A stretch of DNA of 64,000 bases, from assembly GCA_963668605.1 (NCBI GenBank), contig OY764903.1, positions 1,736,001 through 1,800,000 on the forward strand, written 5' to 3'. The notes under the pieces are model-generated. The model was not told where the DNA came from, ran no database searches, and saw nothing but the letters and a program-made list of their open reading frames with translations. This DNA comes from G963668605 sp963668605. GTDB taxonomy: Bacteria; Acidobacteriota; Terriglobia; Bryobacterales; Bryobacteraceae. The translations under genes were made by a program, and so were the position numbers. Shown here piece by piece: positions 26,861-35,231 of this stretch (positions are counted from its first letter, which is position 1; each line of letters opens with the position of its first letter).

Positions 26861-27602
26861 GAGCCGCTTCAAGCACCTGCCGTAAGAGCACGTCCACAGT
26901 GCGTTCAGCCTTTCCTTCCGGCGAATAATGCAGGCCGCATTCCTTCTGCGCGCCATCTTCCCACCACCAGCGCCCGGCGCGTTCGTCTTCACCCGCGGCG
27001 ACGGCCCGCGTACAAGGCGCGCAACCGATGCTGCTGTAGCCTTGCGCATAGAGCAAATGGCGCGGCACGTTGTTCTCGCTCGTGTAGGCGCTCACCTGCT
27101 GCGCGCTCCAATCGGCCAGCGGGCTCAGTTTGACAGCTTCGCCGTTCAACTCCAGTTTCGGTTGCGCTCCGCGCGCCTGCGTCTGGTCGCGGCGCAACCC
27201 AACCGCATAGGCGTCCAGTTCCTTCAGCTTGTTCGCGAGCGGACGTACCTTGCGGATCTGGCAGCACAGTGAGCGCAGCGGCACGGAGCCATAAAACAAA
27301 TTGGGACCGTGTTCTTTTATCATAGCGTCTAATTCGCCGCGCTCTGGCGCCACGGTCTCCACCGCGATTCCATAACGCGCGCGCACGGTCTCGATCATCG
27401 CGTAGGTTTCCTCGGGCAGGCGGCCGGTATCGAGCGTAAGCACGCGCACGTTCGCCGAAATACGCGCCGCCATGTCGATCAAGACCATTCCCTCGGATTG
27501 AAAACTGGTACTGATCGCGAAACGCCCGCCGTAAGTGGCGATGGCCCAACTTAGGATTTCAGACGCTGGAGCATTTTCCAAACCGGCCCACTCGGAGTGC
27601 AT
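26853..27602 (-). CDS. cysH: phosphoadenylyl/adenylyl-sulfate reductase, 4Fe-4S APS type
   Basis: A 249-residue reductase of the assimilatory sulfate pathway. Two cysteine pairs, Cys113-Cys114 (SLCCQIRK) and Cys194-Cys197 (GCAPCTRA), bind the [4Fe-4S] cluster that marks APS-using enzymes. The catalytic Cys222 lies in the C-terminal ECGLH. The ATG at 27602 was chosen; a TTG nine bases earlier is also possible. A promoter-like AT-rich stretch with a dyad lies directly upstream. Confidence 0.93.
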   Translation of the reverse strand: MHSEWAGLENAPASEILSWAIATYGGRFAISTSFQSEGMVLIDMAARISANVRVLTLDTGRLPEETYAMIETVRARYGIAVETVAPERGELDAMIKEHGPNLFYGSVPLRSLCCQIRKVRPLANKLKELDAYAVGLRRDQTQARGAQPKLELNGEAVKLSPLADWSAQQVSAYTSENNVPRHLLYAQGYSSIGCAPCTRAVAAGEDERAGRWWWEDGAQKECGLHYSPEGKAERTVDVLLRQVLEAAHA

Positions 27603-27604
27603 AT

Positions 27605-27634
27605 ATACCAATCCCTATATAGTTACTATGGTAT
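27605..27634 (-). promoter_or_regulatory. candidate operator/promoter of the cysH-cysC transcript
   Basis: An outer dyad ATACC...GGTAT (27605-27609 and 27630-27634) encloses an inner perfect palindrome ATAGTTACTAT (27619-27629). The site sits directly before the cysH start, where AT-rich TATATAGGG could be the -10 region. Its form recalls sites of Rrf2-type regulators of sulfur genes. No such regulator is encoded in the window. Confidence 0.4.
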
Positions 27635-27652
27635 CATGTGGCAGCGCGGGAC

Positions 27653-28120
27653 TCAATACGGGATCTTGCTATCCCGGTCGCGCCAGGCATCGAAAACAGG
27701 AAGCGCTTCGTCGCGCAAAAGCGGCAGCGTCGGGATGCGCCGGGAATCGATCGCGGTTTGCATTTCGGAGTAGATCAGCGAGTCGTCGAAGCCCGCCCGC
27801 GCGGCGTCGTCACGGGTGGCGGCGAAATAGACGCGCGCCGGACGCGCCCAGTAGATGGCGCCGAGGCACATCGGGCACGGCTCGCAGGAGCTGTAGATCT
27901 CACAACCTGCGAGTTGAAAATCGCCGAGCACGGCACAAGCTCCACGGATGGCCATGATTTCGGCGTGCGCAGTGGGGTCGTGATTGGCGGTGACGCGATT
28001 GACGCCGCGCGCGATGATGCGGCGGTCCTTGACGACCACAGCCGCGAACGGTCCGCCGCCGTTGTTGGCTACGTTGTCCAACGCCAGGCGAATCGCCTCA
28101 CGCATGAATTCGGGGTCCAT
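27653..28120 (-). CDS. nucleoside/guanine deaminase, cytidine-deaminase fold
   Basis: A 155-residue zinc deaminase. The ligands are His52 and catalytic Glu54 in TAHAEIMAIRGAC and Cys82/Cys85 in PCPMCLGAIYWA. The C-terminal region ending AWRDRDSKIPY is like bacterial GuaD guanine deaminases rather than tRNA adenosine deaminase TadA. The ATG at 28120 was chosen because upstream sequence lacks similarity. It runs toward cysH; the gap holds the cysH promoter. Confidence 0.85.
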   Translation of the reverse strand: MDPEFMREAIRLALDNVANNGGGPFAAVVVKDRRIIARGVNRVTANHDPTAHAEIMAIRGACAVLGDFQLAGCEIYSSCEPCPMCLGAIYWARPARVYFAATRDDAARAGFDDSLIYSEMQTAIDSRRIPTLPLLRDEALPVFDAWRDRDSKIPY

Positions 28121-28206
28121 TCTCGCTTTCACTTTCCAGATCTTGCGAAGCGGGATCCGGAACCAGGCACCGGATCGCTCCCCAACAGACAAGGTATCAT
28201 TCTTCT

Positions 28207-30192
28207 GTGATGAACCGCTTCGTATTGCTTGCCTTGATCTGCCGCTTTGCCGCCGCACACGCGCCGGAACGTGAAATCACGAACTCGATCGGCATGCGTC
28301 TGGTGCGCGTCGAAGCCGGCGCGTTTCAGATGGGCAACGCGGACGGGCATGACGGCGACTTCGACGAGAAGCCCGTACATCGTGTGCGGATTGACCGGCC
28401 GTTCTACATCGGCGCGTTGGAGGTGACCAACGCGCAGTATGAACAGTTCGACCCGGGCCATCGCAGCCTCCGCGGAAAGCTCGGTTTTTCCAAGGGCGAC
28501 GACGAAGCGGTGATCTTCGTGAGCTGGCATGACGCCGTGCGCTTCACGGTGTGGCTTTCCGAAAAAGAGGGCCGACCGTACAGGCTGCCGAGCGAAGCCG
28601 AATGGGAGTATGCCGCCCGCGCAGGCTCTTCGACGGCTTTCCACACAGGCGATTCCCTGCCTGCGGCGTATTTGAAAAATGCGCGCAACACATGGTATCC
28701 CGACCCGGCCCGCAGCGCGCCGGAGAAAGACATCGTCGGTCTGACCGTTGGCCGCACGCCCGCGAATGCGTGGGGACTCGCAGACGTGCATGGTAACGTC
28801 GAAGAATGGTGTCTCGATTGGTATGGTCCATATGAAGCGGGCGAACAGGTGGATCCGCTCGGCCCGGCCGATGGCGATTTCCGCGTCACGCGCGGCGGCA
28901 GCCACTCCAGTGAGGCCGCTTACTTACGCTCTGCCAACCGCATGGGCACGCTTCCGGATGAACGCAACTGGCTGATCGGATTTCGTGTGGTGCTCGGAGC
29001 GATGCCGGCGACCAGATTGAAGCGCACGGCAGGACCCGAGTTGTACCAGCGCAACGTCAGGCAGAGTCCCGCGGCGCTGTCCGGCCCCGATCCCGCCAAG
29101 CCCTACTTTCAGGGCCCGCGCCAGTATGTGAAGATCGCGCCCGGTTCGACCGGCCCGATGTATTCACATCATAACCACGACCCAGCGATCACGGAGTGCC
29201 CCAACGGCGACCTGCTGGCCATCTGGTACACCTGCGACAGCGAAGCGGGCCGCGAACTCGGCGTGCTGGCGAGCCGCCTGCGCGAAGGCGCAACGGAGTG
29301 GGAACCCGCATCGCTGTTCTGGGACGCGCCCGACCGTAACGATCACGCGCCCGCGCTGTGGTTCGACGGCAAACACACGATCTATCATTTCAACGGACTC
29401 GCGGCGGCGGGCACATGGGGCAGCCTCGCCGTGATCCAACGCACATCCACGGACAACGGCGTCACGTGGAGCAAGGCGCGCCTGATCATGCCTGAACACG
29501 CGCTGCGCCATCAACCGGTGGAAAGCGTTTTTCGCACGCACGAGGGCTATTTAGTTCTGCCAGCCGATGCCGTTTCAGGCGGGAACGGCGGCACCGCGCT
29601 GCACATCAGCCGCGACGAGGGAGCCACGTGGGAAGACCCTGGCGGAACCATTGCGGGCATCCATGCCGGCGTCGCACAGCGCAAGGACGGCAGTCTGCTC
29701 GCCTTCGGCCGCAGCCAGAATATCGACGGCAAGATGCCAATGAGCATCTCACACGACTTGGGCAAGACCTGGACGCATCGGGCGAGCCCGTTTCCGCCGA
29801 TCAGTAGCGGGCAACGCCTGGTATTGTTGCGATTGCGGGAAGGCCCGCTGTTTTTCGCTTCGTTCGCCGCGGCCATGCCGTTGACGGATGCGAGCGGGAA
29901 GCAGCGCGAAGTCTCCGGCTTGTTTGGGGCGCTCTCGTTCGATGACGGCGAAACATGGACCACGCGCCGCCTGATTTCCGACGACGGCCCGGGCCGAAAG
30001 GTAGAAAGCATGGACGGGGCGCTGTTCACGCTGAGCGCCAACAGCGCGGAACCGAAGAGCTATCTCTCGGTCTGCCAAAGCGCCGACGGAGTGATTCATC
30101 TGATCGGCAGCCGCCAGCACTACGCCTTCAATCTGGCGTGGCTTAAGACGCCGCCGCCGGCCGCTATGGGGCAGGCTTCAGGATCGAGATAA
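28207..30192 (+). CDS. exported fusion: FGE-sulfatase-like (SUMF1) domain plus sialidase/BNR domain
   Basis: A 661-residue protein with a signal peptide (FVLLALICRFAAAHA). Residues about 25-270 form a formylglycine-generating-enzyme-like domain: VRVEAGAFQMGN, EVTNAQYEQF, YRLPSEAEWEYAARAG, GNVEEWCLDWYGPY and IGFRVVLG. The region where true FGE has its two active cysteines reads RGGSHSSEAAYLRSANRMG, with no Cys, so FGE activity is unlikely. Residues about 310-640 form a sialidase-like propeller with Asp-box-like repeats (ISRDEGATWED, ISHDLGKTWTH, SFDDGETWTT). Its 3' end overlaps the opposite esterase gene by 29 bases. It probably handles extracellular glycans. Confidence 0.83.
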   Translation: MMNRFVLLALICRFAAAHAPEREITNSIGMRLVRVEAGAFQMGNADGHDGDFDEKPVHRVRIDRPFYIGALEVTNAQYEQFDPGHRSLRGKLGFSKGDDEAVIFVSWHDAVRFTVWLSEKEGRPYRLPSEAEWEYAARAGSSTAFHTGDSLPAAYLKNARNTWYPDPARSAPEKDIVGLTVGRTPANAWGLADVHGNVEEWCLDWYGPYEAGEQVDPLGPADGDFRVTRGGSHSSEAAYLRSANRMGTLPDERNWLIGFRVVLGAMPATRLKRTAGPELYQRNVRQSPAALSGPDPAKPYFQGPRQYVKIAPGSTGPMYSHHNHDPAITECPNGDLLAIWYTCDSEAGRELGVLASRLREGATEWEPASLFWDAPDRNDHAPALWFDGKHTIYHFNGLAAAGTWGSLAVIQRTSTDNGVTWSKARLIMPEHALRHQPVESVFRTHEGYLVLPADAVSGGNGGTALHISRDEGATWEDPGGTIAGIHAGVAQRKDGSLLAFGRSQNIDGKMPMSISHDLGKTWTHRASPFPPISSGQRLVLLRLREGPLFFASFAAAMPLTDASGKQREVSGLFGALSFDDGETWTTRRLISDDGPGRKVESMDGALFTLSANSAEPKSYLSVCQSADGVIHLIGSRQHYAFNLAWLKTPPPAAMGQASGSR

Positions 30193-31063
30193 AGAACTCT
30201 TCCATGCGCTTGAGGCACGGCTCGAACCAGGGTGGCCCGTTGAAGAATGTGTGTGCAGCTCCCGGCGCGGTAAACAGTTCCGCGCGCACGCCAGCGGCCT
30301 TGAGCCCCTCCACCATCGCGACGCTTTGCTTGTAGGGTACGGTCGTATCGGCGTCTCCGTGCAGCAAAAGAGCCGGCGCGGATTTGGCCGAGACGTGATG
30401 CGCCGGGGAAGCGGCCAGCCACACTTCCGGCTTCTGCTGATAGGTCGCGCCAAGATACTGCGTCACCGTCGTCAGCAATTCGGGCGGGTGGTTCTTTCCG
30501 AAATCGACCAGATCGACGGCCGGATTGAACAGTGCCATCGCGACGACTCGCGACGAGACACCGCTATTCCCTTCCGTGCCCTCGAACTCCGGCTGGTCGA
30601 TGGTGGTCCCGAGCAGGCCAGCCAACTGCCCGCCGGCCGAACCACCGGCTGCGGCGATGCGCAGCGGATCGATGCGGTACTTCGCCGCGTTCGCGCGCAG
30701 CCAACGGACGGCCGCCTTGGCGTCAAAGATCGCGGCGGGATACGTCGCTTCCTGCGAGAGTCGGTATTCGATGCACGCGCCCGCAATTCCCTTTGTGGCG
30801 AGTTGCGCTGCCTGGCGCTGGAAGGCGTTCTTGCCGCCCGATTTCCAGCTTCCGCCGTGAATATAGATCACGGCCGGAAACGGACCGGCACCGTTGCCGG
30901 GCAGGTAAAGATCGAGGTGCAGGGCGCGGGCGCCAATCGTCGCGTAAACCAGATCCTTTTTGATCTCGACGCCTTCGGGCGGACGGAAGGCGGGCTTGTC
31001 ATTCTTGGTCTGCGACTGAAGCGCGAGAGCGGGAAGCAACCACAGGAAAGGCAGAATTTTCAT
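30164..31063 (-). CDS. exported alpha/beta hydrolase (BD-FAE/carboxylesterase-like)
   Basis: A 299-residue protein with a signal peptide. The oxyanion motif IYIHGGSWKSGG lies at about residues 67-77, the nucleophile Ser142 in AGGSAGGQL, a probable Asp in LLHGDADTTVPY and His in PGAAHTFF. This is a complete catalytic set for an esterase of the BD-FAE type. It converges on the FGE-like/sialidase gene and borders the integrated element at 31085. The substrate is unknown. Confidence 0.86.
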   Translation of the reverse strand: MKILPFLWLLPALALQSQTKNDKPAFRPPEGVEIKKDLVYATIGARALHLDLYLPGNGAGPFPAVIYIHGGSWKSGGKNAFQRQAAQLATKGIAGACIEYRLSQEATYPAAIFDAKAAVRWLRANAAKYRIDPLRIAAAGGSAGGQLAGLLGTTIDQPEFEGTEGNSGVSSRVVAMALFNPAVDLVDFGKNHPPELLTTVTQYLGATYQQKPEVWLAASPAHHVSAKSAPALLLHGDADTTVPYKQSVAMVEGLKAAGVRAELFTAPGAAHTFFNGPPWFEPCLKRMEEFFISILKPAP

Positions 31064-31084
31064 GGCCGGGCCGTGTTGAGGACG

Positions 31085-31142
31085 ATGGTGCGGATGATAG
31101 GACTTGAACCTACACTCCCTCTCGGGAACCAGAACCTAAATC
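31085..31142. repeat. attL: 58-bp direct repeat, 3' tRNA-Leu fragment
   Basis: This copy is identical to 39473-39530 and covers the anticodon-loop-to-CCA part of tRNA-Leu on the minus strand. It is followed by unrelated sequence (CTATAAAG), so it is not a working tRNA gene. It marks the left end of the element. Confidence 0.93.
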
Positions 31143-31268
31143 CTATAAAGCACGTGTTTTCAATTACTTACAGACTTTCTTTCACTTTTGTTGAGATTGC
31201 TCACAATTCGTTCAGGTTCAACGAGTTACCATGATTATAGCGGAGTTGTTCAGTTGAAATTGGCTGAG

Positions 31269-31290
31269 TTGGCACACAAGAGGCACACAA
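31269..31290. promoter_or_regulatory. candidate integrase arm-type site, left
   Basis: TTGGCACAC and AGGCACACAA lie three bases apart. The same pair with the same three-base gap recurs at 39397-39418 near the other end. Paired direct repeats inside both element ends are what arm-type sites of tyrosine integrases look like. Confidence 0.5.
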
Positions 31291-31324
31291 ATACGCTGTT
31301 TCTGGCGAGCGGTAAGGAAGCCGA

Positions 31325-32338
31325 ATGAATAAAGACCATGCGGGCGCCGCGACAAAGGTAACAGTCAAGGGCAGATCTCTCTATCTGGGCGCTTGGCCGC
31401 TTTCGTTGCGCGATAAGGGAAGCAGTCGAGGAATGCTCGATCACATCGGCGGTATCCTCCGCGATGCGCATGACGAAGGCCAGCGCATCAGCCGGTTCGG
31501 CATGAGGGCGGCGATTGAGGCAACACAGTTAGGCGTAGCGGCAGACTACGAGCCATTCCTGAAAACGTCTGCCGAGCACCTGTTTAGACTCTCTCCCGGA
31601 GTCAGAACCATCGAGCGTCTCGCGACGGTTGTCTATCCGCCTACAAGCAACGAAGCTGCCCGATTATCTCAGTTAGAAAAGGTTCTGAGCGCGGTCGATC
31701 CCGTTCTGTTTGTTCGCGGCATGATCGCCTGCCGATATGAACAAAGACACCGAACACCCCCAAAAGAGTTATCGCTCAGTGGCGCGATAGAGCGTCTTCT
31801 TGCGGGCGAATCGCTTGCAGAGCAGTCAATACAAGATCGCGACTTGCCTACCGATGGCGAGGAAACATATGGAACCTACCAATTCGGCGATCTCGCTTCC
31901 GCCTATGGTGACGACGCGCACGACATCCACCAAAACACCGAGGGTGTGTCTCTGGGGCATAGTGCGCGAAAGGTCTATTTTCGTCCAATGGGGACTTCGC
32001 GTTCCCCAGAGTTGGCGGGAGTCATAGCTCAGTTGCGGTCTAGTGGCAACCCTAAACTTCGGCGATTAGCAGCGATCCTTAGCGAGATTGTTGGCGGCAC
32101 AAGAATCTCTGACATACCCGAGAAAGATCAAAGATATCTTCGCCGAAGCTGCAAGCTTCTCGAAGACATGTTGTGGCTCGGTCCTGCGGCATTGGTCTAT
32201 TCTGGCCGTACAAGGAATAGCGGTAGGCTCAAGAATTCGGGGTGCTCCAGTTGGACAGATGTGCCCGCTTCGGTCCAGAGTACCCCAATTCAGTCGATAG
32301 CGTCCAAGGCCTTTAAGACTCCAATCTCGAATCGATAG
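31325..32338 (+). CDS. element-borne protein of unknown function
   Basis: A 337-residue soluble protein, first gene of the element. It has helical segments (for example MLDHIGGILRDAHDEGQRI, and SPELAGVIAQLRSSGNPKLR) and no signal or membrane segment. The low-complexity Ser/Thr-rich tail after about residue 290 could be the result of a late frameshift. No family was recognised. Its place at the left end suggests a regulatory or host-interaction role; that is only position-based. Confidence 0.6.
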   Translation: MNKDHAGAATKVTVKGRSLYLGAWPLSLRDKGSSRGMLDHIGGILRDAHDEGQRISRFGMRAAIEATQLGVAADYEPFLKTSAEHLFRLSPGVRTIERLATVVYPPTSNEAARLSQLEKVLSAVDPVLFVRGMIACRYEQRHRTPPKELSLSGAIERLLAGESLAEQSIQDRDLPTDGEETYGTYQFGDLASAYGDDAHDIHQNTEGVSLGHSARKVYFRPMGTSRSPELAGVIAQLRSSGNPKLRRLAAILSEIVGGTRISDIPEKDQRYLRRSCKLLEDMLWLGPAALVYSGRTRNSGRLKNSGCSSWTDVPASVQSTPIQSIASKAFKTPISNR

Positions 32339-32564
32339 CACCGTGCGCACCGACCGACAAGCGCCCGAAGAATCCCATTTTCCGCAGTAATTTCTCCCTC
32401 GAAATACCCACAGTCATTAAACTCCTTTAATTTTGTCCGAAAATGCCTCCCCGTATGCCGGTTATATAGGGGTGTTCATCTAGGCGCGGTGAGTAACCGC
32501 AGCGCGATGGGACTTTCCTGGGCTCAGTCCGAGCCACAATCCAAATCCTGGAAGGGGTAGCGAC

Positions 32565-32783
32565 ATGCTCAGTATGCAACCGATGGTAACCATACCGGAA
32601 TTTCGCCGGATCGAACCGGCATTCAAGAGCGATCAGGCCGTTTACGCAGCAGCGCGGGAAGTCCCAAATTTCCCGGTTGTCCGCGTTGGGCGGCGCTTGT
32701 TCGTTGATGTTGGAGGATGGGAAGAGTTCAAAAGAAACGGTGGTCAATCCCTGCCCGGCGGCTGGCGCAAAGAGGCGCGATAG
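32565..32783 (+). CDS. excisionase-like small DNA-binding protein
   Basis: A 72-residue protein preceded by an AAGGGG ribosome site. The core AVYAAAREVPNFPVVRVGRRLFVDVGGWEEF has the pattern of winged-helix excisionase/AlpA-type proteins: a helix, a short turn, a V-R-V-G-R-R-x-F-V wing and a closing W-E-E-F. It is directly followed by the primase-like gene without a gap. It could direct excision with the integrase or regulate the replication operon. Confidence 0.7.
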   Translation: MLSMQPMVTIPEFRRIEPAFKSDQAVYAAAREVPNFPVVRVGRRLFVDVGGWEEFKRNGGQSLPGGWRKEAR

Positions 32784-33395
32784 ATGCCATCAGCAAGTGA
32801 AATTGTCTCTCGCGTCCGCATCAGCAACGTGTGGCGCGCCTTGGGCGGCGGATCGCTCCGGCAATGCCGCGGCTGCGCTTTCTGGCGACCGAAGGCGGAC
32901 AGTTGGAGCGTTGCGGTAGATGACGCCAAGGGAACCTGGTACGATCACCGCGACGATTGCGGCGGGGGCGTCCTGGACCTCGTGCAGCACGTGCTGCACT
33001 GCACCCGGCAGGAAGCGCTCAAGTGGCTGGCCGACCTCGCGGGCGTCACGCTCGACAACCGGCCACCAACACCGGCAGACCGGGCGCGCTGGGCTCATGC
33101 GTCGCGTGAAGCCGAAGTGCTGACCGCATGGCGCCGCGAACAGATCGCCCTGCTTCGCGCATGGCGCAATCACTTCTGGGATGCCTCACAGGACGCGCAG
33201 CGGTGGCTTAGGATGCACGCGACGGAACCGGCTGACCTGGACAACCCTTTGACCGTGGCGGCGCTCCGTAGCGTCTCTGCGGGCGAACGCATAGGTGACG
33301 CGCTCAACGATGCGCTCGACGGCATCGGCGAGCTTACACCCGACGCCATGCGCGAGCTTCGCAGCAGACTTTCAGGCGTGAAGGTGGCGGCATGA
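32784..33395 (+). CDS. DnaG-type zinc-finger (CHC2-like) primase protein
   Basis: A 203-residue protein. Cys28, Cys31, His55 and Cys59 in RQCRGCAFW and TWYDHRDDCGGGVLDLVQHV form a primase-like zinc-binding module, followed by the helix QEALKWLADLAGV. The catalytic TOPRIM domain of full primases is absent, so this is an N-terminal-type protein that may act with the next gene product. Its stop overlaps the next start as ATGA. Confidence 0.8.
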   Translation: MPSASEIVSRVRISNVWRALGGGSLRQCRGCAFWRPKADSWSVAVDDAKGTWYDHRDDCGGGVLDLVQHVLHCTRQEALKWLADLAGVTLDNRPPTPADRARWAHASREAEVLTAWRREQIALLRAWRNHFWDASQDAQRWLRMHATEPADLDNPLTVAALRSVSAGERIGDALNDALDGIGELTPDAMRELRSRLSGVKVAA

Positions 33396-34411
33396 CGAAC
33401 GATAGCGCGTTCTGGGACATGACGCGCGCGATGGCTCTGAAATCCGTGAAAGATCCCGAACCAGCGATCCGAAACATAGCCGACGTTCCGTCGATCAGCA
33501 CCTTCGAGAACCTGAAAGTTGAATGGGTGGTAGACGGCGTGATTCCAGCAGCGATCGTTGCGATGTTCAGCGGCACTTCTGGCGACGGCAAGACCACTGT
33601 AGCGCTCGCGATTGCCGGTAGCGCAGCGCACGGCGCGGAGTTTGGCGGGCGCGCGGTGGCGAAGCGTCCAGTGCTCATCCTGGATCGCGAGAATCCGTTG
33701 CATGTGATCTCCGAGCGGTTCCATCGCCTGGGAATGAAGGACGGAGAGAGCTTCCGTTATTGGGGAACATGGCTTTCAGAAGAGGCACCGGCACCCGCTT
33801 CGCCTATCGTTCAGGAATGGGTGATCCAGTGTGACCCGAAGCCGTTGATCGTGGTCGATTCGCTCGTGGCGTTCATGGGGGCAGACGAGAACTCCGCAGC
33901 TGAGGCGCGCGCCTTCATGCAGCAATTACGCGCACTGGCGAACCTTGGGGCGACAGTGATCGTGCTTCACCACTCCGGCAAGGGCGAGACCTCACAGGAT
34001 TATCGCGGGTCTTCAGACTTCAAGGCGTCTATCGATGTTGGTTACGTCGTGAGCAACATCGGACCGGATCCGGCCACGCTGGAACACGTCCGGCTAAAGA
34101 ATTTCAAGTCTCGCGTGCAGGTTGCGGGCGAGGTGCTGTTGCGCTTCGATGGCGTTCAGTTCGTGGCTGAAGAGGGCGCGGCTACACCGTCCGGCACGAA
34201 TGAAAGTTTGCTGCGCGAACTGCTCGAAGAAAACCCGGGCGTGACCGTGCGCGAGTTTCAGACCTTGGCGGTGTCGCGAAACTTGGGCCGTAACCGCGCG
34301 TGGGAGTTCCTGAACTCAAACGTTCAGCGCGGAACTGTCACCGTGCATAAGGGCGAACACAATGCCCGGCGGCATACCTGGAGCGGTTCATTCGGAGGGT
34401 TGCTTCAATGA
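33392..34411 (+). CDS. RepA-like AAA ATPase / replicative helicase
   Basis: A 339-residue RecA-fold ATPase of the RSF1010 RepA type. Walker A is SGTSGDGKTT at residues 60-69. Walker B is PLIVVDSLVAF with Asp156. The sensor motif IVLHHSGKG and the following DYRGSSDFKASID are typical. The C-terminal part is a winged-helix-like region (TVREFQTLAVSRNLGRNRAWEFL). With the primase-like protein and the repeat array just downstream it looks like a replication module. Confidence 0.88.
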   Translation: MTNDSAFWDMTRAMALKSVKDPEPAIRNIADVPSISTFENLKVEWVVDGVIPAAIVAMFSGTSGDGKTTVALAIAGSAAHGAEFGGRAVAKRPVLILDRENPLHVISERFHRLGMKDGESFRYWGTWLSEEAPAPASPIVQEWVIQCDPKPLIVVDSLVAFMGADENSAAEARAFMQQLRALANLGATVIVLHHSGKGETSQDYRGSSDFKASIDVGYVVSNIGPDPATLEHVRLKNFKSRVQVAGEVLLRFDGVQFVAEEGAATPSGTNESLLRELLEENPGVTVREFQTLAVSRNLGRNRAWEFLNSNVQRGTVTVHKGEHNARRHTWSGSFGGLLQ

Positions 34412-34435
34412 TATTTTCAAGGCCGGGGTTAGGGC

Positions 34436-34651
34436 AGTGTCCCACCGTCCCACTCTATAAGAGTGTGGGACACTGGGACGCTCGCACCTACCTTACCCAA
34501 AGTTCGAGCGTCCCGCAGTTGTACCGGGACACTGGGACACTCAATTGTTTCAATCATTTACGAGCTGTTTTGTAAAGCAGTGTCCCACCTTGCCGGGACA
34601 CTCAAATTCAGTGTCCCACCTGCATGAAATTTGGGAGGTTACCGGGACACT
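34436..34651. repeat. iteron-like array: eight copies of AGTGTCCC in both orientations
   Basis: AGTGTCCC or its complement GGGACACT occurs at 34436, 34467, 34526, 34534, 34579, 34595, 34610 and 34644 (first bases). Two copies are in direct tandem, and several are extended by a shared ACC. An imperfect hairpin (GTCCCACTCT / AGAGTGTGGGAC) lies within. The array starts 24 bases after the RepA-like gene, so a replication origin is the first guess; a terminase recognition site or operator is also possible. The region 34412-34686 holds no gene. Confidence 0.82.
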
Positions 34652-34686
34652 GAAACGAGACCGTACAGATTCACGAAAAGGGCGCC

Positions 34687-34902
34687 ATGCGGTCAGCACT
34701 TCGGCTTGATTTGGCGGCGCGGACCATGAGTGTAGAACGCAGATCGACAGCGTATAGCAAGAGCCTGGGCAGCCGATACGACGCCGCAAACCTTGAGGCG
34801 GCGCTTATCATCGCGGGCGACATTGGACGGTATGGCGAGCCGGAGTCGGGTCTATGCCGTTGGGCCGAGTTGGTACTGACGCGGAATGCAGCGAAGCAAT
34901 GA
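34687..34902 (+). CDS. small element-borne hypothetical protein
   Basis: A 71-residue protein, basic at the start (RSALRLDLAARTMSVERRS) and helical later (YDAANLEAALIIAGDIGRYG). It lies between the repeat array and the packaging-like genes. No family was recognised. The coding call rests on open frame and amino acid pattern only. Confidence 0.45.
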   Translation: MRSALRLDLAARTMSVERRSTAYSKSLGSRYDAANLEAALIIAGDIGRYGEPESGLCRWAELVLTRNAAKQ

Positions 34903-35018
34903 ATCTGTACGACGGGGTACGGATGGCGGATTGGATCTCTGGGCGGCTCATAGCCAAGACCGTCTGGGGGTCAGGCGCGCGTGAAACATGCAAAATTCTA
35001 ATGAAAAAGTGAGGCATT

Positions 35019-35231
35019 ATGGCGAGTCGAAAACGAGTCCCGCGACGGAAAACCCGCGCGACCGAATTAACAGAGGCGCAAGCCCAAGAACTGACTTTCG
35101 GGCCGCGCGGCGATAACGAAACCGCATTCAAAAGCGAAGCCGAACGGCGGCAAGCCTGGCGCGATCACGCCTTCGAACTGGCGGCTGGGTGGCATGGGAC
35201 GCTCTGGGGAGCAGGCAACTATGACGCATAA
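35019..35231 (+). CDS. small basic element-borne protein
   Basis: A 70-residue protein. The first 17 residues are very basic (ASRKRVPRRKTRATE), and an acidic, Gln/Glu-rich helix follows. It overlaps the start of the small-terminase gene by eleven bases, so it probably belongs to that operon. The function is unknown; nucleic-acid binding is plausible because of the basic tail. Confidence 0.5.
   Translation: MASRKRVPRRKTRATELTEAQAQELTFGPRGDNETAFKSEAERRQAWRDHAFELAAGWHGTLWGAGNYDA

Noticed and set aside
28207..30192. Idea that this is the formylglycine-generating enzyme for the sulfatase at 15499-16965
   Set aside because: The two catalytic cysteines are missing.
34436..34651. Possible CRISPR array
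   Set aside because: The repeats are only eight bases, in both orientations, with irregular spacing, and there are no cas genes in the window.
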